A DNA stretch of 6,354 bases from Promethearchaeota archaeon (GCA_030615235.1 JAUWZR010000151.1:1-6354), one strand, 5' to 3'. Counted from the stretch's first letter, positions 1 through 5,430 are shown. Translations and numbers: made by a program. The notes: generated by a model not told the origin, from the letters alone.

Positions 1-1
1 T

Positions 2-556
2 AAAGATTGGACTTTGGAAAAATATATTAATCTGAGACCAGTTATAATTCCTCATACTGCGGGAAGACACGAGCATAAACGCTTTTGGAAAACTTCTAAA
101 ATATCTATTATTGAGCGTTTTATAAACAGATTATTATCACCTGGTTTTATAAGTAGTAAAATTAAAGGGCATAAAAGTTCATATAGTTCAGGTAAGAAAA
201 GTAAACTTTTAGGAAATTTAGAGATTGCTTTTACTTTATTGGAATTAAATACAGGTATAAACCCTATTCAAGTGCTAATTGACGCAATATGTAACTCAGC
301 GCCTAGAGAAGAAGTAACAAAAATTGCTATGGGCGGGATAAGTTACAGCTCTGCTGTAGACGTTTCGCCCCAGCGTCGAGTAGATTTAGCGATCAAATAT
401 TTAGTCCAAGCAATTGGCTCGAGTTCGCACTCAAGTGAAAGAGCTTTCGCTGAAAATATTTCTAGGGAGTTAGCGTTAGCCTCTCGAGATAATATTGAAT
501 CTAAAGCGATAAAAAGAAAAGACGAGATAGAAAGAATCGCTGTTTCCGCACGTTAA
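2..556 (+). CDS. rps7: Small ribosomal subunit protein uS7 (S7), 5'-truncated by the window edge
   Basis: uS7 nucleates assembly of the 30S head by binding the 3' major domain of 16S rRNA, near the decoding and E sites. The frame is open to the left edge, and the first four codons (K-D-W-T) continue the family's N-terminal region, so the TTG at 14-16 is almost certainly not the start and the true start lies upstream. Recognisable archaeal uS7 blocks are YINLRPVIIPHTAGRH (from about 23), NPIQVLIDAI (about 262), APREE (about 300), the near-universal DVSPQRRVD (about 359-385) and the C-terminal KRKDEIERIAVSAR. The 184 visible codons end in TAA with the expected C-terminus, so only the 5' part is missing. 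In most archaea this gene sits in the str operon, with rps12 upstream and EF-2, EF-1A and uS10 genes nearby. Here none of those follow. Identification is very secure. Confidence 0.97.
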   Translation, partial: KDWTLEKYINLRPVIIPHTAGRHEHKRFWKTSKISIIERFINRLLSPGFISSKIKGHKSSYSSGKKSKLLGNLEIAFTLLELNTGINPIQVLIDAICNSAPREEVTKIAMGGISYSSAVDVSPQRRVDLAIKYLVQAIGSSSHSSERAFAENISRELALASRDNIESKAIKRKDEIERIAVSAR

Positions 557-557
557 A

Positions 558-580
558 AGTTTTATATTAAAAACTATTTT
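558..580 (+). terminator. Small hairpin plus T-run just after uS7 stop
   Basis: Two bases after the uS7 stop, AGTTTT (558-563) and AAAACT (570-575) form a perfect 6-bp inverted repeat with a 6-nt loop, followed directly by ATTTT (576-580). A further T7 run lies at 626-632 within a T-rich stretch. Archaeal termination depends mainly on T-tracts, so this region is a plausible end for the uS7 transcript. The stem is AT-only except for one G-C pair and would be weak. Confidence 0.4.
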
Positions 581-782
581 AGACTTATTTCTTACAACTT
601 TTCACTATTTGTACATACTACAATATTTTTTTAAGTAGATTAACCTGAATTATACTTTCAATTTAATTTTAGTTTTACCTCAACAATAAAATGCTCTCGA
701 AACCACAAAAAATAAAAATTTTCGATTGATATATCACCTACATATTATCAGATTTAATTTAGATATTGGAAAATTCCTAATT

Positions 783-792
783 CTTATATATT
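783..792 (+). promoter_or_regulatory. Candidate TATA box for the NrdD-like gene
   Basis: CTTATATATT matches the archaeal TATA consensus (YTTATATA-like) and would put transcription start near 810-815, about 40 nt before the TTG at 853. A second candidate, AAAATATAATAA at 796-807, would give a leader of about 25 nt. No Shine-Dalgarno sequence precedes the TTG. In such AT-rich DNA a TATA match alone is weak evidence. Confidence 0.35.
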
Positions 793-852
793 TCTAAAAT
801 ATAATAATTAGTTAAGTAGAATTAATGATATTTAACACTTATTAAACTAAAA

Positions 853-2850
853 TTGAGTTCCGACAAAAATCAAGATGTTTTAGAGAAACAACTTAAAACA
901 CTAGGGCAAAAAATAAGGATCGATATTTTAAAGAAATTAAGCCTAAGTAGTAATCCTTTACCTTATTCATCGCTACAGAAGGAAGTATTGGGAAGTAATC
1001 CAAATGCTATTAATTTTTCATTTCATTTAAAAGCGTTAAAAAATAGCGTTTTAATAAAATCTTCCGAGAATGGTTATATCCTAAGTACCATAGGGAAACA
1101 GATTTTAAAAAATATTGTCTCAATCGAGCAAATCCTCAACGAAAAGAATAAAAAAATAATGATTAGAACCTCTAAATACTCAAAAGAACCTTTTGATTCG
1201 AGTAAAATCGAAAAGTATCTAATTAAGGAAGGTCAAGTAGAAACTCATTTAGCAAAACAGATTGCAAAAGAAGTGGAAGAACGCTTATCTAAAACGAATA
1301 TAGAATATTTAACAACTCCATTAATGAGGGAATATATAAACGGTATTCTATTGGAAAATGGTCATGAAGAGATTAGACATAGGTTGACTCGATTAGGCAC
1401 TCCTCCTTATGAGGTTTCCAGATATTTTGATAACAACAGAATTAATCCTGAACAGCTTCTTTTTAAACTCGGTTCAGAGATTTCAGAGCAATTTTTATTG
1501 CTAAACCTGCTTCCAAAGAATTTAGCGGACATGTATTTGTCTGGAGAACTAGTTTTATTGAACTTAAATTACTGGAGCCTTAGACCATTAAGCCTTTATA
1601 TAGACTCAAATTCAATCGTATCTTATCTTTCAAAACGGAAATTAGTAGACATTAATAAATTAGACAATTCAATTGAATTGATTAAACTGTGTTCTAATTT
1701 CTTTGGTGTTTTGGGCAAGATAGAGCCTTTCATCTCTGAAGATATTCTGCTAGGTAATTTTTCTGACTTTTTATTCAAGAGCATTAGTTCTAACGAGAAT
1801 TCAAAAGCACTTATTAGTTTCCTAAATTCAGAGATTATTAATCATTCAAATAGAATCTATGACCAAAAACCTCATCTCTCTTTAGACATCTCTTCTTCAG
1901 AAGTGCTTGAAGATTCTAACTCCTTGAATTTGCAAATTCCCTCTATTTCTTACTTTTTGGATAGATTATTTAACCAGATTGATCAAACTAATGGATTTAC
2001 TTGTCCTTTGATTGCAATAGACTACCCTTTAATGCTTAATAATAAGCGTGGATATGAATTCTTAAGGGAAATCATAAAATCGCCTCATTCAAACGATATA
2101 ATATTCTCTTTAAACAATAATCTAAACTTACTAAATTCTACTTTAATAAATGTGAATAAGAATAATATAAATGAAGAACCTAAAAATAAAATTATTTTAG
2201 ATAAAATTTTAGTAAATTTGCATAAAATTGCTGATAATTCTAAGCAGAATGATTCTCTTTTTTTTGAAAATGTTCAAGAAAAGCTTAATTCAGTATTTAA
2301 ACTTTTTGCTCATAAAAAAAATTTAATAAATAGAAAATTATCTACTTCAAAGGAATGGAATAGAATTATATCTGATTTCATTAAACCAGAATCCGATAGT
2401 TGGATAGATGACTCATTAAAATCGGTTAGTTTTTTCGGATTAAATGAAGCTATAAAAAAACATTGCGGTATCGAGATCGATAGGATAGAAAACAGCGAAT
2501 CGTTCGCTTACAATCTACTAATGTTTATGAAAGATATTATTAACGAATTTAATCAAGATACCAACGAAAATTATATACTTACTCAGCCCCATAACGATAG
2601 TTATCTTTCTAAACATTGGTGCAGAAGTATGGATGAAGTAGGTAATAGGTCTAACAAATATTGCATAAACATGGTACGAGGGAATTCAAATTTATCATTA
2701 GAGAAAAGAATTCAGATTTATAAAAATTTTGAAGGCATTGTTGATGGAGGTAGTGTTTTTACATTTAATGTAAATAACCGACCCATAAAAGAATTAATGG
2801 CACAATTATCTCATTCAAAAGTAAGCATATTCAAATTAAAAATAGATTAA
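853..2850 (+). CDS. Winged-helix / ATP-cone / degenerate NrdD-like protein, probable nucleotide-sensing regulator
   Basis: This 665-residue protein has three parts. Residues about 10-90 form an ArsR-like winged helix (LGQKIRIDILKKL, then a recognition-helix region near INFSFHLKALKNSVLI at 53-68). Residues about 103-195 form an ATP-cone (SKEPFDSSKIEKYLIKEG, then LTRLGTPPYEVSRYF at 178-192), the regulatory ATP/dATP domain of ribonucleotide reductases. The rest resembles class III reductase NrdD, with LLPKNLADMYLSGE at 219-232 and DGGSVF at 631-636. Catalytic features are missing. The HIHD-type motif after the Gly of LSG reads LVLLNL (233-238), the RPxC-type segment reads RPLSLYID (244-251), and the protein stops 30 residues after DGG, so there is no CxxC zinc site and no glycyl-radical RxxGY tail. 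An Asn-rich stretch spans about 421-445. TTG 853 is chosen because an in-frame stop at 826-828 excludes extension and the next Met (103) would delete the winged helix. Loss of activity and a regulatory role are inferred. An AlphaFold model and a profile search would test the domain calls. Confidence 0.72.
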   Translation: MSSDKNQDVLEKQLKTLGQKIRIDILKKLSLSSNPLPYSSLQKEVLGSNPNAINFSFHLKALKNSVLIKSSENGYILSTIGKQILKNIVSIEQILNEKNKKIMIRTSKYSKEPFDSSKIEKYLIKEGQVETHLAKQIAKEVEERLSKTNIEYLTTPLMREYINGILLENGHEEIRHRLTRLGTPPYEVSRYFDNNRINPEQLLFKLGSEISEQFLLLNLLPKNLADMYLSGELVLLNLNYWSLRPLSLYIDSNSIVSYLSKRKLVDINKLDNSIELIKLCSNFFGVLGKIEPFISEDILLGNFSDFLFKSISSNENSKALISFLNSEIINHSNRIYDQKPHLSLDISSSEVLEDSNSLNLQIPSISYFLDRLFNQIDQTNGFTCPLIAIDYPLMLNNKRGYEFLREIIKSPHSNDIIFSLNNNLNLLNSTLINVNKNNINEEPKNKIILDKILVNLHKIADNSKQNDSLFFENVQEKLNSVFKLFAHKKNLINRKLSTSKEWNRIISDFIKPESDSWIDDSLKSVSFFGLNEAIKKHCGIEIDRIENSESFAYNLLMFMKDIINEFNQDTNENYILTQPHNDSYLSKHWCRSMDEVGNRSNKYCINMVRGNSNLSLEKRIQIYKNFEGIVDGGSVFTFNVNNRPIKELMAQLSHSKVSIFKLKID

Positions 2851-2857
2851 TGAAAGA

Positions 2858-3781
2858 TTAATTAGATAATAACTCCACTAAGATTGCTTTTCTCATAGGT
2901 ATTCCATAAAATGCCTGTTTGAAATAAATAGATTTAGGAGATCCATCGAGTTCAGGTGAAATTTCTGTAATCCTTGGTAAAGGATGCATAATTTTAAAAT
3001 CGTCTTTTGTTTCCTCCAAGTCCTTTTTCCCGAATACATAGAAATCTTTAACTCTTTCATATTCTTCGATATCACCAAATCTTTCTTTCTGAATTCTCGT
3101 GATATAAAGAACGTCTAAAATACTTAATATATCTTTATATTTTTCTATTTCTTTGTATTTTACTTGTCGTTGTTGTAAGAAGTCTTTGTCTCTTTTACGC
3201 AACATCAAGACTCTAGGGCTAATAAAATAGATATTTGCGTCGTAATTTGAAAGCAATATGGATAATGAATGTACGGTCCTTCCATATTTCAGATCCCCCA
3301 TTATCCCGATATTTAAATCGTCTAAACTATGACCCTCTTCAGTAATTGTTAATAAATCTAGTAGTGCTTGAGTCGGGTGCTCGCCACTTCCCGAACCTGC
3401 ATTTATAACAGGAATTTTTGAGAATTTTGCTGCCAACCTGGCTGCGCCCTCTAAATTATGTCTCATTACGATACCGTCGCTGTAGTTTTCTACGGTACGA
3501 ATTGTGTCAGCAATACTTTCTCCTTTTATTATAGAAGAAACATCACCAGAATGAAAACCTATCACATTTCCACCTAAGCGATACATCGCAGATTCAAAAC
3601 TTAAGCGGGTTCTAGTAGATGGTTCAAAAAATAGAGTAGCTAAAATCTTACCCTTTAAGATTTCTACGTCCTTTTTGTTAAGTATCATACCTTTAGCTTT
3701 TTTTAAGATATAATCTATATCCTCTCGCGAAAAGTCTTTTGCGGATATGATACCCTCTTTAAATTTCTCTTTAAAAGACAT
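2858..3781 (-). CDS. pyrB: Aspartate carbamoyltransferase catalytic subunit PyrB
   Basis: PyrB condenses carbamoyl phosphate with L-aspartate to N-carbamoyl-L-aspartate, the committed step of de novo pyrimidine synthesis in the cytosol. At 307 residues it is full length for the family. The carbamoyl-phosphate site is intact: FFEPSTRTR at 51-59, SSIIKGES with K86, R107, GEHPTQALLDL with H135 and Q138, and R168 in GDLKYGRTVHSL. The aspartate-domain residues are also present: R229 in YITRIQKERF, HPLP at 266-269, and the C-terminal FYGIPMRKAIL. The ATG at 3781 gives the expected N-terminus. No Shine-Dalgarno is visible, and an AT-rich TATA-like stretch at about 3801-3811 could drive a nearly leaderless transcript. 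The gene is divergent from eL42 and convergent with the NrdD-like gene across 7 nt. The regulatory subunit gene pyrI, usually next to pyrB in archaea, is not adjacent. Ornithine carbamoyltransferase is excluded by the aspartate-site HPLPR and GIPMR motifs. Very secure. Confidence 0.97.
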   Translation of the reverse strand: MSFKEKFKEGIISAKDFSREDIDYILKKAKGMILNKKDVEILKGKILATLFFEPSTRTRLSFESAMYRLGGNVIGFHSGDVSSIIKGESIADTIRTVENYSDGIVMRHNLEGAARLAAKFSKIPVINAGSGSGEHPTQALLDLLTITEEGHSLDDLNIGIMGDLKYGRTVHSLSILLSNYDANIYFISPRVLMLRKRDKDFLQQRQVKYKEIEKYKDILSILDVLYITRIQKERFGDIEEYERVKDFYVFGKKDLEETKDDFKIMHPLPRITEISPELDGSPKSIYFKQAFYGIPMRKAILVELLSN

Positions 3782-3889
3782 AATTCTAAATGAAAGTGTT
3801 AATAAAATTATGTAAATACCATTTAAATTATTTTTTATTAAACTTTGCTATTCCAATGAAGAATAAAGCAGAACTAATAAAATTTAAAA

Positions 3890-3899
3890 TTTATAAATA
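3890..3899 (+). promoter_or_regulatory. Candidate TATA box for the eL42-eS27 operon
   Basis: TTTATAAATA lies 49 nt before the eL42 ATG and would place transcription start near 3920, leaving a leader of about 18 nt. The identical ten bases occur 66 nt before the PCNA ATG (5507-5516). The leader has no clear Shine-Dalgarno site. Confidence 0.45.
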
Positions 3900-3938
3900 A
3901 CTTATTAAGTTAAACTCTAAATTGAAGTTGTTTGAAAA

Positions 3939-4220
3939 ATGAAATTTCCTCGTACAATAAATCGCTATTGCCCAAACTGCAGATCTCATACCCAGCACAG
4001 TGTTTCACTTTATAAGAAAGGAAAGGAGCGAATGCTCAATCACGGAAGAAGAAGATTAGAAAGAAAGAAAAAGGGTTACGGGTCTTTTCCAAAGGAAATC
4101 TTTCACAAGAACGCCAAAGTAAATAAACGATCATTACCCATATTAGAATGCTCAGTGTGTAATAAAAAGCAATATTCTAAATCATATAGAGTTAAAAAGT
4201 TCGAACTTCAAGAAGTTTAA
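3939..4220 (+). CDS. rpl44e: Large ribosomal subunit protein eL42 (L44e)
   Basis: eL42 is an archaeal/eukaryotic-specific zinc-ribbon protein of the large subunit near the E site, where it contacts the CCA end of deacylated tRNA. The 93 residues match the family length. The N-terminus MKFPRTINRYCPNC carries the first zinc pair (C11, C14), and LECSVCNKK carries the second (C71, C74). The basic middle (GRRRLERKKKGYGS, about 36-49) and the following PKEIFHKNAKVNKR are typical of archaeal L44e. ATG 3939 fits the conserved N-terminus. eS27 follows in the same orientation and, as it happens, the same reading frame, 12 nt after the TAA. The pair eL42-eS27 is a conserved archaeal operon. The aIF2-alpha gene that often follows in other archaea is absent here, since the next gene is convergent tfs. 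Secure. Confidence 0.97.
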   Translation: MKFPRTINRYCPNCRSHTQHSVSLYKKGKERMLNHGRRRLERKKKGYGSFPKEIFHKNAKVNKRSLPILECSVCNKKQYSKSYRVKKFELQEV

Positions 4221-4225
4221 AGGTG
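4221..4225 (+). promoter_or_regulatory. Ribosome-binding site (AGGTG) deciding a non-canonical eS27 start
   Basis: AGGTG directly after the eL42 stop complements the CACCU of the archaeal 16S rRNA 3' end. It lies 4 nt before ATT (4230) and 7 nt before ATA (4233), both in the eS27 frame. It is the best-placed Shine-Dalgarno-like element in the window and indicates that eS27 initiates here despite the absence of ATG, GTG or TTG. Confidence 0.55.
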
Positions 4226-4232
4226 TTATATT

Positions 4233-4439
4233 ATACAAAAAAGAAAAAAAAAACTGGAATTAATCCCTCGACCCCATAGTAGGTTTTTAAGAGTTAAATG
4301 CTTAAATTGTGGAAACCAGCAAATAATTTTCGGTTGTTCCGCTACGGATGTCGAATGTTTAGTATGTGGAAAGACTCTACTTCAATCTACTGGTGGTAAA
4401 GCGCGAATTTTAACCAAAATTTTAGAAGTTCTTTCTTAA
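4233..4439 (+). CDS. rps27e: Small ribosomal subunit protein eS27, apparently with a non-AUG (ATA or ATT) start
   Basis: eS27 is a zinc-binding archaeal/eukaryotic protein of the small subunit. From the ATA at 4233 it has 68 residues, against about 60-68 in the family. The core is LIPRPHSRFLRVKC, then the zinc ribbon CLNCG (Cys codons near 4300 and 4309) and CLVCGKTLLQSTGGKAR, ending TKILEVLS; the four-Cys ribbon is intact. The frame between the eL42 stop (4218-4220) and the eS27 stop contains no ATG, GTG or TTG at all. Candidate starts are ATT 4230, ATA 4233 (both behind AGGTG) and CTG 4254, which would give 61 residues and remove the lysine-rich N-terminus. I chose ATA 4233 for its spacing to the AGGTG. 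ATT 4230 is almost as good. A one-base length error in the A10 tract (4244-4253) would instead bring GTG 4223 into frame. Identity is secure, the start is not. Co-transcription with eL42 is very likely. Confidence 0.9.
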   Translation: MQKRKKKLELIPRPHSRFLRVKCLNCGNQQIIFGCSATDVECLVCGKTLLQSTGGKARILTKILEVLS

Positions 4440-4476
4440 AAACAGCTCATTACTAAACTTTAAGTTATATTTCAGA

Positions 4477-4498
4477 TCGTGAAACCACTCTTTCACGA
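4477..4498. repeat. 8-bp perfect hairpin between convergent eS27 and tfs
   Basis: TCGTGAAA (4477-4484) and TTTCACGA (4491-4498) are perfect inverted repeats with the 6-nt loop CCACTC. With 3 G-C pairs in 8 it is the most stable hairpin I found in the spacers. It lies 38 nt after the eS27 stop in a convergent spacer and would form in RNA from either strand. No T-run follows immediately on the plus strand (TTTTT only at 4521-4525), so it may protect or define a 3' end more than terminate, or be a protein-binding palindrome. Confidence 0.5.
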
Positions 4499-4525
4499 AG
4501 ATTAGAATATTCACATTCAATTTTT

Positions 4526-4553
4526 AAAGAAAAAGCAAATAAAGAAATAAATA
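4526..4553 (-). terminator. T-rich tract downstream of tfs
   Basis: Read on the minus strand, the bases just after the tfs stop are almost all pyrimidine or A, with T3-T5 clusters (TATTTATTTCTTTATTTG, then CTTTTTCTTT). Such T-tracts are the main intrinsic termination signal for archaeal RNA polymerase. The 4477-4498 hairpin lies further downstream for this strand. Confidence 0.45.
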
Positions 4554-4555
4554 CT

Positions 4556-4894
4556 TTAATATTCGCGCCAAGTATGCTTACACTCTACGCACCTAAAAAA
4601 AGAAGTGCTTGGTTCGTCAGCACTTCGAGTTTGTTCTTGCCACGCTTCAGCCTCTTTGCTGGTGCATTTAGGACAATATTTTTTTACTTGCGGGTTAACG
4701 GATATTTTATCTTCTTGAGAGACTATAATTAAATTCTTATCTAAAGCCTCTTCTTTCAATCTAGCATCTTTTTTTATATCTTCTACATTTAGGGACAAAT
4801 CCTTTTGAAAGCCGCACCTACAGACTAATATTCTGCTTCCGTTAATAAATTGTCTCCGTAAAAGATTTGAGCAGTCAGGGCAAAATTCAACCAT
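4556..4894 (-). CDS. tfs: Transcription factor S (TFIIS/Rpb9-type RNA cleavage factor)
   Basis: TFS inserts its C-terminal zinc ribbon through the RNA polymerase secondary channel and stimulates cleavage of backtracked RNA, giving proofreading and restart. The 112 residues match the archaeal length. The N-terminal Rpb9-like ribbon is CPDC (C5, C8) with CRC (C25, C27). After a linker (about 30-70) comes the TFIIS-type ribbon CPKC (C74, C77) and C102/C105, with the catalytic acidic pair D93-E94 in QTRSADEPSTSFFRC, so it should be an active cleavage factor, unlike inhibitory paralogues that lose the acidic residues. The first ribbon has CxC where archaeal homologues usually have CxxC. ATG 4894 is the only start, since an in-frame stop sits at 4904-4906. 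A TATA-like element at 4931-4940 predicts a leader of about 16 nt. Its placement near PCNA and the eL42-eS27 genes resembles clusters in other archaea. Secure. Confidence 0.96.
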   Translation of the reverse strand: MVEFCPDCSNLLRRQFINGSRILVCRCGFQKDLSLNVEDIKKDARLKEEALDKNLIIVSQEDKISVNPQVKKYCPKCTSKEAEAWQEQTRSADEPSTSFFRCVECKHTWREY

Positions 4895-4930
4895 TTTTAC
4901 AACTTAAGATTATAGTAATTCTCCTTATAA

Positions 4931-4940
4931 GTATAAAATA
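4931..4940 (-). promoter_or_regulatory. Candidate TATA box for tfs
   Basis: On the minus strand TATTTTATAC lies 37-46 nt before the tfs ATG and would place transcription start near 4910. An AAGGAG at 4926-4921 falls between this box and the predicted start site, so it is probably not transcribed and is too far (26 nt) from the ATG to act as a ribosome-binding site. Confidence 0.4.
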
Positions 4941-5032
4941 AGCGTATCTAATAAAATTTTTCATTATATTTAATATACCTTTCAATATTTCATAAAATAG
5001 CATAATCTACTAAATCAGATTAAGTTATAAGA

Positions 5033-5053
5033 TTAAATTTATAATAAATTTAA
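5033..5053. repeat. 9-bp AT-only inverted repeat downstream of the OB-fold gene
   Basis: TTAAATTTA (5033-5041) and TAAATTTAA (5045-5053) are perfect inverted repeats with a 3-nt spacer. They lie 22 nt past the stop of the minus-strand OB-fold gene and could be part of its 3' end. Being AT-only in AT-rich DNA, it may be chance. The rest of 4895-5075 is AT-rich spacer containing the tfs promoter region and no gene. Confidence 0.3.
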
Positions 5054-5075
5054 GAATATAAGCTTGTTTTTGCCT

Positions 5076-5411
5076 CTAACCTAGCTTCAGCTCTTTTTTA
5101 ATCTCGTATAATTTTAAGTAATAATCAAAGTTCAGATTTTTTTTATCCTGTATAATTTCTGCTTCAATTTCCTTTTCACCTTCAATAGTGATATTTAATT
5201 CACCAATAACATTGATTAAATCATCTTTTTGAAAGGTAAAATCAACTTTTTTAATGTCAATTTTTATATCTTCAGATTTATCTTTGAGAATTATATAGTC
5301 ATTATCAACAACATCCTTGATAAAACCGGTTATTTGAACTCGACTATCGGAACTTTTTATGTCTTGAATAATTCTTTGGACTGTGTGTTCGCGAGACATA
5401 ATAACAATCAT
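5076..5411 (-). CDS. Small OB-fold protein, RPA-subunit-like candidate
   Basis: The product is a 111-residue soluble protein. Residues about 22-90 alternate in the pattern of a single OB-fold: VQITGFIKDV, DYIILKDKSEDIKIDI, then DLINVIGELNI, followed by EIEAEIIQDKKNLNFDYYLKLYEIKKEL, a beta strand leading into a C-terminal helix. The order 'V.(I)TG.I', 'I.L.D....I.I', 'G..(I.V)IGE' and 'IEAEIIQD' resembles archaeal replication protein A small subunits and other single-OB nucleic-acid-binding proteins. I infer single-stranded DNA (possibly RNA) binding, and its divergent position next to PCNA supports a replication or repair role. There are no cysteines, no zinc site and no membrane segment. Two starts are possible: ATG 5411 (111 aa) or ATG 5399 (107 aa, MSREHTVQ). 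The second would be nearly leaderless from a TATA-like box at 5419-5430. Function is unproven: a structural comparison with RPA32/RPA14 would test it. Confidence 0.72.
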   Translation of the reverse strand: MIVIMSREHTVQRIIQDIKSSDSRVQITGFIKDVVDNDYIILKDKSEDIKIDIKKVDFTFQKDDLINVIGELNITIEGEKEIEAEIIQDKKNLNFDYYLKLYEIKKELKLG

Positions 5412-5418
5412 TTTTTTT

Positions 5419-5430
5419 TATTTATATAGT
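5419..5430 (-). promoter_or_regulatory. Candidate TATA box for the OB-fold gene
   Basis: On the minus strand ACTATATAAATA centres about 25 nt before the second ATG (5399), predicting a leaderless or near-leaderless transcript from that codon. If instead ATTATTTATAG (about 5459-5449) is used, transcription would start near 5427 and the first ATG (5411) would be available. The choice of promoter therefore decides which start codon can be used. Confidence 0.35.

Larger units (their letters stand above)
557..852. other. AT-rich intergenic spacer, no gene
   Basis: This 296-nt spacer separates uS7 from the NrdD-like gene. I see no tRNA, rRNA, CRISPR or credible ORF on either strand. The longest ATG frame noted is 12 codons (691-729) without a ribosome-binding site. 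It holds the putative uS7 terminator at its left end, a T7 run (626-632), and TATA-like sequences near 783-806 that probably serve the downstream gene. A short imperfect inverted repeat, GGAAAATTCC (768-777, 4-bp arms around AA), lies just upstream of those TATA-like sequences. It could be an operator or chance. Confidence 0.6.

Noticed and set aside
14..16. TTG as the start of uS7
   Set aside because: The frame continues to the window edge and the codons upstream match the family, so the true start is outside the window.
691..729. 12-codon mini-ORF (MLSKPQKIKIFD) in the first spacer
   Set aside because: Too short, no ribosome-binding site, no sign of conservation that I can assess.
2893..3078. 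61-codon minus-strand ORF inside pyrB
   Set aside because: Alternate frame of the clearly real pyrB, with no recognisable motif.
3939..4439. eL42-eS27 stop-codon read-through fusion (both are in the same frame)
   Set aside because: A TAA separates two complete proteins, and the AGGTG after the stop supports separate initiation. The two proteins sit on different subunits, so a fusion makes no structural sense.
4893..4926. AAGGAG with an ATA-initiated 8-codon leader ORF overlapping the tfs ATG (minus strand)
   Set aside because: The predicted transcription start near 4910 lies downstream of the AAGGAG, so the site would not be in the mRNA.
5229..5429. 66-codon plus-strand ORF
   Set aside because: Antisense to the OB-fold gene; its F/N/I-rich composition is what the complement of AT-rich coding sequence gives.
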